From Enoplolaimus lenunculus (Eukaryota; Nematoda; Enoplea; Enoplida; Thoracostomopsidae), in NCBI GenBank assembly GCA_030248215.1, contig JASANG010001003.1:1-64000 (forward strand): a stretch of 64,000 nucleotides of DNA, read 5' to 3'. Position 1 is the first letter of the stretch. Every line of letters starts with the position of its first letter. The translations under genes were made by a program, and so were the position numbers. Below are positions 46,306 to 57,242 of the stretch, piece after piece. Under the pieces are notes generated by a model that was not told where the DNA came from, did no database searches, and saw only the letters and a program-made list of their open reading frames with translations.

Positions 46306-49300
46306 GCCGTGACCAAGTTTGGCAGTGCGTTGCAAGTCAAACGTGCCGAATGTGTAGTGTGGCTGCAAATAATTGCCAGGTTGGTCCGGTATCATTCAAC
46401 TCAAGATACGCTTGTGAAACGTTTTGTAGACGGCCTGATGTTCATGTGACTACGACGCATGCAAGTAAGGGCCCATGTTACTTTAAGGAGCGGTCAGGTT
46501 TCTGGTGAGTCTATAAAAGACAAACATTTTTGTATTTTTCAATAATTTTTCAGCCCATGTTACTTTAAGGAGCGGTCAGATTTCTGGTGAGTCTATAAAA
46601 GACAAACATTTTTGTATTTTTCAATAATTTTTCGGCCCATGTTACTTTAAGGAGCGGTCAGGTTTCTGGTGAGTCTATAAAAGACAAACAGTTTTGTATT
46701 TTTCAATAATTTTTCGGCGAACGTTACTTTAAGGAGCGGTCAGGTTTCTGATGAGTCTATAAAAGACAAACAGTTTTGTATTTTTCAATAATTTTTCGGC
46801 GAACGTTACTTTAAGGAGCGGTCAGGTTTCTGATGAGTCTATAAAAGCGTAGGTTAAGATTCTAGATTACACTTTTTTTTGCTTTAGGCTTAGGGGTAGG
46901 CTTACGCTTAAGCTTACGAACTATTGCAACGCTTTAGGTTTAGGCTTTGGCTTAGGAATACGTTTAATCTTCTGTTTACGTCCCTAAAGGTAACATTGGC
47001 CCAAGTAAGCATTTACAAATTTGGGTTTAAAAGGCAGGGCAGCCGTCGGCCGTTGGCGGTGTACCGCACTGGAAGGCCGCTGCAACAACGGATTGTTGCA
47101 GGTCCGTAGCTAGCTCAGCCCGCGAGGAGAGAAAAACATTTTTGATGCGCACCCGGTTGAAAACTAGCTTTTCATGGGATGTAGATTTTTGAACGGAGGG
47201 AGGGGCTAATGACGCCTGTCCCCATCCTTTGACTACGGGCCCGGTATATTGTTATGGTCGGCCAGACCACTTTTCAGAAGCCGACGACTCACGGAGGGTT
47301 GATCTCAGGGGTGCGATGTCCCTGTTTCAGTTCTTATGCGGGTGAGTTTTTTGTTTTGTTCTCACGTCGTAGTACAAATATATTTCAGAAGTTATATTTT
47401 AATTAAATATACAATTTAACATTCAAAGTTTTTTTTGCCTTTTTCGTATTTTTGAAAATATTTCTAGCCACCGGATTGTTCGCGAGATTTGCTACACTTT
47501 TGATCACCCGGCATTAAAGTTTAAGGCTCATGTATAGAACAGGGCCGGATCGCATTTTTCTGTGGGGCTTTAATAGAGTCAGTTTAAGCTTTTTTTGACT
47601 AATGTTTTGCTTAGGCTTAGGCTAATAAGAATAGGCTCATCTTTACGCTTAGGCTTAGACTTAGGTTAGGCTTAGGCTTAGACTTAGGTTAGGCTTAGGC
47701 TTAGACTTAGGTTAGGCTTAGGCTTAGACTTAGGTTAGGCTTAGACTTAGGTTTTTAGCCTTAAGAATATGATAATGATACAGTTCCGGTCCTGTTCTAT
47801 ATATGAGCCAGGTTTAATTTCTTATCTGTTCCAACTATTCTTCTCGTTTCCTTGGTAATATATATTTAAAGTTGCTTAATATCACACTTCCGCCTCTTAA
47901 CTCCTGGGTTCCACCGGAAATGTGGATCCGGCTCCGGTTTATTTCCATATTAGGTTATATCTTGTAAATTATATAGAAGCATCGGGATTTATACCACAAT
48001 AGTATACAAACTTTTATTTAGACCCGTAGCCAATGGGAATCCAGGGGAGCGCATTGCGCAGCCCCTCAACATTTTGTACCCCTGTAGAAAAGTGTTAGTT
48101 ATAAATCACTTGACTACCTTCTACATGTCCCTCCTATAAATTTTTATCGACTTCGTTTTGTCGATGCACCTGGCTACAGGCCTGGCTTGATTTAAACGCT
48201 TTAAAAATTACAACTCATGATTATTATTTTGTTATAATTTCAGATCAAACCAGATACTACTGTGGAGCGGATCGCCAATGTCATTCTTGCAACGTTGGTG
48301 GTGGAATATGTCCAGTTGCTATGCTCTTTGATACGGCAAACAGTTGTCTACAAACGTGTTCAAGATCAATTGTGTCACCAGTCACCGAAGGTAAATGCAT
48401 GTGCCACAATAACTCATGTGCAAAGTTGCCCAAAAGTGCAATTCTGCAATTCCATTCCAGACTACGCAAACAATTTATAATACATTTTTTTCTATTTAGA
48501 AACTGAAAATTTTAGTCCATGTAAACATTAGGGGCGGAACGTTTTTCTGTAGAAATTGTAATAGAGTAAGCTTAAGCTTTAGACGAAATTTGTTTGCTTG
48601 GATTAGATTTAGGCTTTAGGCTTACGAATATGCTTATTGTTACGCTTAGGCTTAGGCTTAGGCTTCGCTTTAGGAATACGCTCATTGTTACGCTTAGGCT
48701 TAGGCTTATAGGCTTAGGAATATGCTTATAATACTGTTCCGCCACTGTTCTTTACATTGGTTAAAATTTTGAACAGTGTTACATTTTCACTGAAGCTATA
48801 AATAAATTTCATGAACAATTTCAATTCCTGACTACGCATTTAAAACATGAAGTCAATTCCGTTTGACTGATTTTGCGCAGTAAGGAATTGAAAGTAAATT
48901 TTAGCCGAATTTTCTTGCAAACCATGAATCGAAAAGTATAATTTCAATTAAAACGAATTGAATATGATATTAAGTGTCGTATAATGGAATTGAATTTTAT
49001 TGGAAAAACACGTAGGTACAAAATTGAACAAATGTTTGAAAAATTATTATTGATTGGAAGGAAATCCTACTATTTAAATTGTGGCGTATATACGAGAATT
49101 GAATAAATTGTCAGCCCTAATTTTTTGATTAACCCAATAAATGATTGAAAATTTCTTGCAACCAACAACAATTTTGATGATCGAATTGTTTTCAACAACT
49201 CGCCCTGATCATTGATTTGATTTCCCAACGAGGAATCGAACCCGGACTGTTTGATTATTAAAGTCGCTTTCATGTACGCCGCCGGAATACTGGGCTAAGC

Positions 49301-52300
49301 TGCACAAGCAGAGCCATTGTTTAATGAAACAGTGCTCCTTCACTGTAAAAAATGGTGAGTCAAATTGACTGTCTCCGAAAGCCACGGACACACAAACACC
49401 CAAAACATAAAATTAATTATGCAGTGTTCGAGATTATAAACAAAAAATATGCAGTGCCAACGAGCCAATTTCGAAGAGAGTCAATTTGACTCACCCTTTT
49501 TTGCAGTGTTCGAGATAAATATCAGATACTGTTAAATGAAATCCTGCCTACGTCTCTAAAACAAATAACCTATTTTACATTTCAGATTGTGGTCCAAATC
49601 AAGAAATGAGCGAATGTGTTCGATGCGAGCGAACGTGTTCAAATCCGCAAGAAAGCTTACAATGCAATCAACGATGCAGACCTGGATGTACCTGCATTAC
49701 CGGTTACGTTCGTGATACTTCCGCCGGAACGTCAATGTGTATCCTGCCTCAAGCGTGTCCCAGTGGTCCTCGGACAATAGGTGGTCAGCTTTTTCAAAAG
49801 TGGTCCCAACATTTTGAAAAGGGGACGTTCAAATTTTAAAAAATAATTTTTAAGTATGCTTTATCATAAGCTAAGTATATCCATACCTTAAAAAAATATA
49901 TCCCGTCGAAAATAGCGACCAATGTAAAGAACAGGGGCGGAACAGTAATATAAGCATATTCCTAAGCCTACACACAAAATAAATTGTCTTAATATTTCAA
50001 GACTCCTACTTCCTTAAATTTTCAAGACATAAATGTCTTGTCTTTCAGACATTAATAGGTTTAAACACCTCAGAAATTCGTTTATTAAAAAGTTAAAACA
50101 TAAAGCTTTTATACTCAAGAAATTGCTATTGCCAATTTAAAAGACATAAATTTCTTTCTTTCAAGAAATAGTTGTCTGTATATTCAAGAATTAAGTTTCT
50201 GATTTTTATGTATGTATGTAAAAAGTTGCTTCGTTTGTATTCTTAAAAGTGTATATATAAATAATCAAATTTCAAGGATATTTCGTGTTGTGCTCAGGCT
50301 ACCCCCAACCTAAGTTTACGTCTTGGACGTAGGTTGTAAAGTTTGGGTATTGGATGTAGCTTTAGTCCCCATTGTTGGAGTCGGTTTCCATGGCAAATCT
50401 TTGTGTTTTATTTCAGTCGAATTTATCTTGCATTTCAAAAATATTTTATTTATTCGTTCATAAAACAAAGTTTTAAATTTAAGACATTTAACTGTCAAAA
50501 ATTTTAGACCAATATTTCTAAAAAATTTAACAAATACAAGTCTTGAATTCAACACATATATGTCTGGAGTCTGTATTAAGACATAATTGTTTTAAATTAC
50601 AGACAAGTGTTCTTGAATACAAGACAATCTTGTGTGTAACAGCTTAACAATAAGCCTAAGCCTAAGCGTAAGAATGAACCTATTTCTAAGCCTAAGCCAA
50701 GCAACAAATAGTCTAAAGCTTAAGCTTACTCTATTGCAGTCCCACAGAAAAACGATCCGCCCTTGATCTTTACTTGGGCCAAAAAAACGGTGAACATATT
50801 GTGAAATATGTGTAGCACCTTTTACCAGTTGGTGATAGGTCTTGTAATTTTCGAACCAGCGACTGATGAACCTGTTTAGTGCATTTTTAGTATTTGATTT
50901 GCAACCTATCACTAAACTGGTAATACATGCGCTACGCCACAGCTAAGAATATCATTATTGATTATAGAGGCAACAGAATGGTTCTGTCAACAAAGTCGAT
51001 GCGTTCCTTGTGGTCAAAACAACGCGTTTTGTTCCCGAACCCGAAGATATTCGTCAGAAAGATCTTGCAATACTGCATGTCGTGGCGATTCAGATAATAG
51101 TACGTTTGAAAATTAGCCAGAATCAATAACGAGAGTACTGTAGTGACCCGAATAAGAAGGGGGACTGATATTTATTTGGCGTCTCCAAAAGGTACCCCCC
51201 TTGTTATTCGGTTATGGGCTGTTATTTATTTTTAACCCACGCTTCGCCACTGTTCGTTACTGATATATATTCGGTACTGCAATTAGTCGTTGTATTAAAC
51301 GTTTTTTGCGTTGCATTAAAAGCTTGAGCGATAATGCAAGGTTATACTTTAGGAATGTACTTTCAAAACTTAAGTACGCTTTGAAGTTTCGGTCTCGACT
51401 GTATTTTGTGCTGGAGTCATTTATGCGCTACAGTTAGGGATAATTGACATTTATGGAATCTGATTAGGGTTTATAGACTCTATCCGCTTACGGACTCTTA
51501 TTAGGGATACGGACTCCTATTAATTGGGACTCAAAATAGGGACCTCCCTCTTATTACCCCTTCTTATTCGGGTCAGTACAGTATCGTTTTATCGTCAATC
51601 AAGTTTTAATGTTTGTTTCATTGAAGTATTATTATATTATTTATAGGTTTTTACTATTTAAACTAACAAATAAATGAACAAAACAATAAAATACTTTTAA
51701 TCGATTAAACTTTTAAGTAAAGTTAAATATTAAATTTTGGTTTAAAACGGTAATAAAACTGCACTGCAAAAAATGGTCAATCAAATTGGCTCTCTCCAAA
51801 ATAGGCTCCTACGGCACCACACAAACTGAGTCAAATTCGACTCCGCCAGAGCCAAACGTGCGACTCAGTGAGACGAATTTGTCTCTGGTGGAGTCGAATT
51901 TGACTGAGTTTGTGTAGTTCCGTAGAGCCCATTTCGGACAGAGTCAATTTGACTCACCATTTTTGCAGTGTGTCCGACAAGGTAAACTGAAACGCAATGA
52001 AATCACGTTTCGCGCTCCTATAGGATTTTTCTGTGCCTGTTTATACTGCTAATATCAACCGATGAATATTAATATGGCATAATCAAGGGCAAAGTGTGGA
52101 TGCGTGCTTAAAATATTGCAATTTGTCCATCAGTAACTCTGACTGTGCTTTTCAAAGCTAACGATTGCAAGTAGAATGTGCTATTTTCCAAGCTGAACCG
52201 TAATTCTAAGCCTAGTGTCAAAGTCCGAAATGTGGACGTTTCGAAAACTACGGCTGGAGGGAATACTCGTGGCAAGAAGGTTTCGCTCCCAAGCAGAAAA

Positions 52301-55300
52301 TTTTGTTGACTGTATTCACAAAAGATGTTACGTCCTCAGGTCTTTAATGCAGGCTGGGTGGAACCGCATGAAAATTTGCATAAAATGCCAAATATGCGTC
52401 AACCGACAGTTTTGTTTTGTTGACAAAAATTTAAAAATTTGAATTTTGTTTTTATTTTATATTTTTATATTTTATAATTTATTATTTTATCTTTTTTATT
52501 TTATAATTTTTCTATTTTATCTTTTTTTATTTTATAATTTTTTATTTTATCTTTTTTATTTTATAATTTTTTATTTTATGTTTTTTTATTTTATAATTTT
52601 ATATTTTATCTTTTTTATTTTATAATTTTATATTTTATCTTTTTTATTTTACAATTTTTTTAGTTGTTTATCATCAATGCAGAGGAAATCAATGCGTTAG
52701 TTGCACAAACAGTCAACGTAATTGCGTGTCAACTTTACACAAATATGACAATGTCGACAGATGTCTTGATGTTTGTACTCAGAGAGGTAAAAGTTAAAGC
52801 ACAGAGCGGCGGGTGAGTCAAATTTGATTCTAGTGGAGTCGAATTTACACTCAGTTCGTGTAGTCCCGGAAAAGTCTATTTCGGAGAAAGTCAATTTGAT
52901 TCACCATTTTTTTGAAGTGTACAAAAAAAGGTAATTTTGAGTCAAATCTCTGCAAACTAAGTGATAATGTTAAACTTGATTACGAAATACAAATTGCTAA
53001 GTTTTGCTTTCAAAACTTCAAGGTCACTGAACAAAAAAGGTCGTACGAAGTGACCCGGATCTAATCCATGGAATTGGAAATGAGTTGAGATTCTGTAAAA
53101 TATTCGAAAAACGGTTGTCATTTGTGACCGGCTGAGAAAGTTCATAAAACCTCGAGGGTAAAATTTACAACGATGGAATGTTATCCGCACCCCACCCCTC
53201 CCTCGGATACGCCGTCGTTGGTCAACTGCATAGTCAGGGTTTCTATTATGGATGAAACCCCTATTAAGAATTTTGTTCCGGGTTTTGACCCATATGTAAA
53301 GATCAGGGGCGGAATGTTTTTTCTGTGAGACTACAATAGAGAAAGCTTAAGCTTTAGACTAATTATTTTTGCCAAGCTTAGGCTTAGGTTTAGGAATATG
53401 CTTATTCTTATGCTTAGGCTTAGGCTTAGGCTTAGGAATGAGCTATTCTTAAGCTTTATCTTAGGCTTAGCCTTAGGCTTGGTAATATGCTTATAATACT
53501 GTTCCGGCCGTGTTCTTCACATTGGCCATACACACGTGAAATTCCGTCTTCGAAAACTTTATAGAACATAAAACCCGTTTCCGAAATTCTGGCTACGGGC
53601 TGAAATTGCTGAACCTTATATTCAATTTCAGAAACCCGTGGCCCAGTTGTTTTTTCAACACCTCGGCCTTCAACTGGCGGATCAAGTCCTCAAGGCGGAA
53701 GCTATGTGTCTCCGTACGGTTCACGGAATTGCCGTAAACAAGACACCAACCGGAAATGTTCCTATTGGGCCGGCAAAGGCGAATGCCGCAAAAATCCGTC
53801 ATGGATGCTTAAGCATTGTACAAAGTCTTGCAACCAGTGCTTGCCGTCAAATAGTAAATAACTTTTATAAATCCTTTACTGCGAAAAATGGTGAGTCAAA
53901 TTCACTATCTCCGAATAGGCTATTTGACTTTGGCGGAGTCGAATTTGACTCAGTTTGTGCAGTCCGCAAAAGCCTATTTCGGAGAGAGTCAATTTGAGTC
54001 TCCTTTTTTGCAGTGTTGGAACGTTCCTTAAAGTAGTACACACTTTAGCTATTTACTCTTGTAAACTTTCCCCACAATTTAAGATTAATGTTTAGGCTTT
54101 GGTAAGGTGTAAGGTAAAAATCCTAAATCCTGAGATTACGCCTTACCCTTTTCTGGAACCAGAGGCTAATCATAAACCCTGAGATTACGCCTTAGCCTTT
54201 TCTGGAACCAGAGGCTAATCATAAACCTTGAGATTACGCATAAGCCTTCTATGGAACCATAGGCTAATCCTAATCCGTGACATTACGTCTAAGCTTTTTT
54301 TGGAACCAGAGGCTAATCCTAAACTCTGAGAGTACGTCTAAGCTTTCTTTGGAACCAGAGGCTAATCCTAAACCCTGAGATTACGCCTAAGCCTTTAATC
54401 TTAAAAGTTAAATAAAGTCATACAAAAGCCTAAATTCTAAGCTGACCTGATTTGTGGATCCATTGTTACCTAACCAGAAGGATCCATCAGTAAATGCATC
54501 AAGACTATGGCCTTTTCGTAGGCAAAATAATAACGGCTGCCTTTAATTCATCTTAATATCACAGCTACTGGAAATACAAGAACTAAAAACATCTGGTATA
54601 TTTCTCTATAATCATACAGAGCATTACAAAATCTGTGAAAATCACAATCTCTGACACACTTGAGCAAATCTCGCTCCGAGGCTTGAGACAAAAAAACCTA
54701 ATTTCTTACGATTTTCTACAACGTTTGTATCGGTTAACTGCACAAGTTATTTGCCTAACATTAATATATTTTTAAAATGTTTCGTTTCATTTTTTCCAAC
54801 TTCTTCAGGAAAAACGAAACCAACCTTAAAAACCTGTTTTTTCTGTTGGTTTTTCCGGTGCCCAACCGCGACAGCACCTATCGTCAGGTGGTATTAATGG
54901 AATCGAGTAACTTTTGATCCAAAAATGCCACAAGGCATAGAAATTAGCATGTTTATTGTTATTAACTGTTTCTCACATGAATATTCTCAAGTTTATATGA
55001 GATGTAATTTCAAGGTAAGATTCGATCCCCAGTCTCTCGGGTGGGAGGCGTTTACAATGACCACTGAGCTATTAGAGCTTGCCGCTCGAGCCCGAGGGGG
55101 CTCTCACGTCTTGTGGAGGTTATGCACTGCGCATATATGTTATAAATGTTAAACACTGCTCACAGTGTCTGTGTTGCTCTCGGATATTACTTGTGTTTAG
55201 TTGTTCATAGTATACTCTATGAGTTAAAGGGTTAATTTTGCCGTAATCCGACCTGAAAATTACGATTTACAGCTTTCCCATTGAGTTAATGTAGTGGTAG

Positions 55301-56618
55301 TGTAAATTAGCAACGTGTTCGATCCCCTCCGCATCGGCAGGAAAGTCTTCCTAAAGGATTCTATATGGTACTGCTTAACTTAGAATTGCTATACACACAC
55401 AGTTGAGAATCACTGTAAATTCTAATGAGTTGATTAATCAATTCAGCTAGCGAGTTGGATATTTCTGAATTAACGTCAGTAAACATTATCTTACTCTGAG
55501 TTGAGTTGACTCTGGGTGATTTGATTAGTTAACTTAGAATGAATTGAATCAACTCAAAATTCTGAGTTCTGATAGTCCTTACTCAGATTGAGTAATTTAA
55601 CTCATTTTGAGTTAAAATCAACTCACTAAAATTTCCAGTGTACGTCTATTGAAACTATTTTCTACATTTCAGCAAATTCAAGATATACAGGCCGACGCGG
55701 ATTCAGGCAAGTTCGAGAGTTATTCCCATGTCGCGATAACTCACCGATGTGTTCCACTTACTTAGTGTTCGGTGGATGCATACGGTATCCAGGGTAAGTC
55801 AACTTTTCCAGAGTCGGGTGGCGTATTATCCTGGCACTTTTGTCTATTAAAACGGGTCACAATTGCAAAATTTAGAATTAACCATTTCATATTCCACACA
55901 CAGTATATACACCGTATTGTCGGAGTGACGTGTACAGATAATGTGTTTTTGTCTGATTCAATTTTGGTCTTTGTAGTCATGCGAAAATTTTTTAAAAAAA
56001 ACAATTAGCGATTGCACACTGCAAAAAATGGTGAGTCAAATTGACTCTCTCCGAAATAGGCTCGACGAGAGTAGACAAATTGAGTCAAATTCGACTCCGC
56101 CAGAGTTGAATTCGAGTCACTGAGTAGCACGTTTGATTCGGGCGGAGTCGAATTTGATTTAGTTTGTGTAGTCCCGTTGAGCCTATTTCGGAGAGTCAAT
56201 TTTACTCACCGTTTTTTGCAGTGTGGCAAAACGTACTATTTAGCAAAATCCTGTGAGTAGAAAGGGGTGCAGCGGTGGGTCAAAAGTCACTAGCGGGTGA
56301 CTATTTCTCATACCTTCTTCAAATTGTTGCATCGGCACTGCAAAAAACGGTGAGTCGAATTGACTCTCTCCGAAGATTCACTGTGCGACTCATTGAGTCG
56401 AATTTGACCCTGGCGGAATCGAATTTTGACTCAGTTTGTGTAGTCCGGAAAAGTCTATTTGAGAGGGAGTCAATTTGACTCACCATTTTTTGCTGCGTGT
56501 TTGACAAAGTTTAGGTATATATTCTACATACTCAGAACTCGTTTGTGTTGATTTTTTTGTTTTATTTTTCAGAATTGCAGTGGCACTGTGTCAAAAATCT
56601 TGTAATCTGTGCCTTTAA
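46306..56618 (+). CDS. Multidomain cysteine-rich secreted-type protein (six-Cys modules, TIL, ShKT)
   Basis: Exons: 46306-46464, 48244-48390, 49586-49780, 50968-51099, 52664-52786, 53632-53853, 55673-55793, 56573-56618 (stop). All introns are phase 1 except the last (phase 2), and frames join throughout, giving about 380 residues without the start. Exons 1, 2, 4 and 5 each encode one six-cysteine module, C-x4/5-C-x2-C-x6-C-x11/12-C-x3-C, that I cannot assign to a known family. Exon 3 is a TIL (trypsin-inhibitor-like) domain with CGPNQEMSEC and PGCTCITGYVRD. Exon 6 ends in an ShKT domain (WAGKGECRKNP, HCTKSCNQC). Exons 7 and 8 make a second, ShKT-like domain ending CQKSCNLC before the stop. 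The composition suggests an extracellular inhibitor or matrix protein; target unknown. The 5' exon and signal peptide were not found with confidence. Introns are filled with MITEs. Confidence 0.8.
46471..46848 (+). repeat. 82-bp tandem array with splice-like mini-exon
   Basis: Units start at 46471, 46553, 46635, 46717 and 46799 (4.6 copies, exact 82-bp period), directly after the donor of the first cysteine-module exon. Each unit contains a 33-nt block beginning CCCATGTTAC or CGAACGTTAC. In unit 2 that block is framed by TTTTTCAG before and GTGAGTCT after; in units 3-5 the AG or GT is lost. Confidence 0.88.
47523..47813. mobile_element. TTAGGC-type foldback MITE with internal tandem repeat
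   Basis: Ends GGCTCATGTATAGAACAGGG and CCTGTTCTATATATGAGCC. The interior has about five repeats of GGCTTAGACTTAGGTTA-like units (about 47640-47755). Confidence 0.85.
48514..48762. mobile_element. TTAGGC-type foldback MITE
   Basis: Ends CATGTAAACATTAGGGGCGG and CCGCCACTGTTCTTTACATT; interior CTTAGGCTTAGGCTTAGG runs. Confidence 0.8.
49218..49300 (-). repeat. tRNA-like sequence
   Basis: Minus strand carries a good B box (GGGTTCGATTCCTCG) and an A-box-like TTAGCCCAGTA at tRNA-like spacing, but the acceptor stem does not close well. A tRNA pseudogene or SINE head in the cysteine-rich gene intron. Confidence 0.5.
49338..49512. mobile_element. GAGTC-type MITE, disrupted
   Basis: Left end CACTGTAAAAAATGGTGAGT and right end GACTCACCCTTTTTTGCAGTG are present, but the middle is replaced by unrelated sequence (CACACAAACACCCAAAAC). 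Confidence 0.7.
49919..50780. mobile_element. TTAGGC-type foldback MITE split by a later insertion
   Basis: Left part 49919-49970 and right part 50637-50780 together form one normal element (CCAATGTAAAGAACAGGGGC ... CCCTTGATCTTTACTTGG). A 666-bp element interrupts it. Confidence 0.8.
49971..50636. mobile_element. TA-target inverted-repeat element nested in a MITE
   Basis: Ends CACACAAAATAAATTGTCTT and AAGACAATCTTGTGTG, flanked by TA on both sides (49969-49970 and 50637-50638). The interior has repeated AGACAT/ATGTCT words and no transposase. The TA duplication points to a Tc1/mariner-type source. Confidence 0.85.
51136..51583. mobile_element. TACTGT-type MITE, copy 2
   Basis: Ends TACTGTAGTGACCCGAATAA and TTATTCGGGTCAGTACAGTA, nearly perfect inverted repeats. 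In opposite orientation to 45624-46050. Confidence 0.85.
51763..51971. mobile_element. GAGTC-type palindromic MITE
   Basis: Ends CACTGCAAAAAATGGTCAAT and TTGACTCACCATTTTTGCAGTG in inverted order; internal CTGAGTCA and TTTGACTGAG. Confidence 0.83.
52440..52663 (+). repeat. AT-rich minisatellite ending at an exon acceptor
   Basis: Repeats of TTTTATTTTATAATTTT and TTTTATCTTT over 220 bp, with almost no G on the plus strand. It ends directly at the TTTTTTTAG acceptor of the exon at 52664 and so forms a very long pyrimidine/A tract. Confidence 0.85.
52803..52921. mobile_element. GAGTC-type MITE, right half
   Basis: Truncated copy beginning at the centre and ending GATTCACCATTTTTTTGAAGTG. Confidence 0.65.
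53288..53527. mobile_element. TTAGGC-type foldback MITE
   Basis: Ends CATATGTAAAGATCAGGGGC and CCGGCCGTGTTCTTCACATT; interior GCTTAGGCTTAGGCTTAGG. Confidence 0.8.
53877..54016. mobile_element. GAGTC-type MITE, internally deleted
   Basis: Both ends present (TACTGCGAAAAATGGTGAGT and CTCCTTTTTTGCAGTG), but only about 140 bp long; starts 24 bp after the ShKT exon donor. Confidence 0.78.
54105..54400. repeat. 50-bp minisatellite
   Basis: About six units with CTGAGATTACGCCTTAGCC and TGGAACCAGAGGCTAATC, spaced about 50 bp (54155, 54205, 54254, 54300, 54351). Confidence 0.85.
55013..55082 (-). repeat. tRNA-like SINE head, family 2
   Basis: Third copy of the head at 6470-6540 and 17479-17545, with the same tail (ATTCGATCCCCAGTCTC on plus). 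Lies in the intron between the ShKT exons. Confidence 0.65.
55270..55345 (+). repeat. tRNA-like sequence with TAGTGGTAGTG and GTTCGATCCC
   Basis: A-box-like AATGTAGTGGTAG and B-box-like TGTTCGATCCCC about 40 bp apart; a probable SINE relic next to the family 2 copy. Confidence 0.45.
55405..55641. mobile_element. GAGTTGATT-type MITE
   Basis: Starts CACTGTAAATTCTAATGAGT and ends CTCACTAAAATTTCCAGTG; ends 31 bp before the acceptor of the exon at 55673. Confidence 0.8.
56014..56226. mobile_element. GAGTC-type palindromic MITE
   Basis: Full copy with ends CACACTGCAAAAAATGGTGA and TCACCGTTTTTTGCAGTGTG. Confidence 0.85.
56335..56499. mobile_element. GAGTC-type MITE, internally deleted
   Basis: Ends CACTGCAAAAAACGGTGAGT and GACTCACCATTTTTTGCTGC, about 165 bp, between the last two exons of the cysteine-rich gene. 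Confidence 0.78.
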
Positions 56619-57033
56619 ATCGTGAAAATTATCCATCAAAGTTGGACGGAAAAATTTGAAACCGGATGAGAATTAAATCCAAAACGTTTCCAACTGTCCA
56701 CTCTGAGATGGATCCATAAAATTTTGACGGGGGTTGCGCGATATATTTAATAAGTGAAAAAATGCGAGCCAAGCAGAAAACCGTATTTTTGCATTTGTTT
56801 CAAGTAGTCAAACCGGCTTTGCGCAAAGCGCGCACGTTAGCGAATGAACAACAATCTGCATGCAAAGTTTATGTTCACCAAACAACCACGTTTGTGTTCT
56901 ATAAACAAAAAAAGAAAATGTTGGAAAGTTACCTAAATTACGTATGTGGGCATTCCAGCTTTAATGCAGATAATTCAATTTATGATGAATTCAACCGAAA
57001 TTAAATTAGGCCGTTTGGACAGTTCACTTATAT

Positions 57034-57242
57034 GGCCCATGTATGGAACAGGGCCGGAACAGTAGTATAAGCATATTCCTAAGCCTAAGCCTAAGCGTAA
57101 AGCCTAAGCGTATAAGAATGATCATATTCCTAAGCCTAAGTATAAGCCTAAGCTTAAGCCAAGCAAAAAATAGTCTGAAGCTTAAGCTTACTCTTTTCAA
57201 GTCCCACAGAGAAACGTTCCGCCCCTGATCTTTACACGGGCC
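57034..57242. mobile_element. TTAGGC-type foldback MITE
   Basis: Ends GGCCCATGTATGGAACAGGG and CCCCTGATCTTTACACGGGCC; interior CCTAAGCCTAAGCCTAAGCG. Confidence 0.85.

Noticed and set aside
47523-47813. Possible internal telomere block (TTAGGC runs)
   Set aside because: The runs always lie between the same inverted ends and recur at many sites, so they belong to a mobile element and not to a fused chromosome end.
49218-49300. Functional tRNA gene on the minus strand
   Set aside because: The B box is good, but the A box is off consensus and the cloverleaf ends do not pair.
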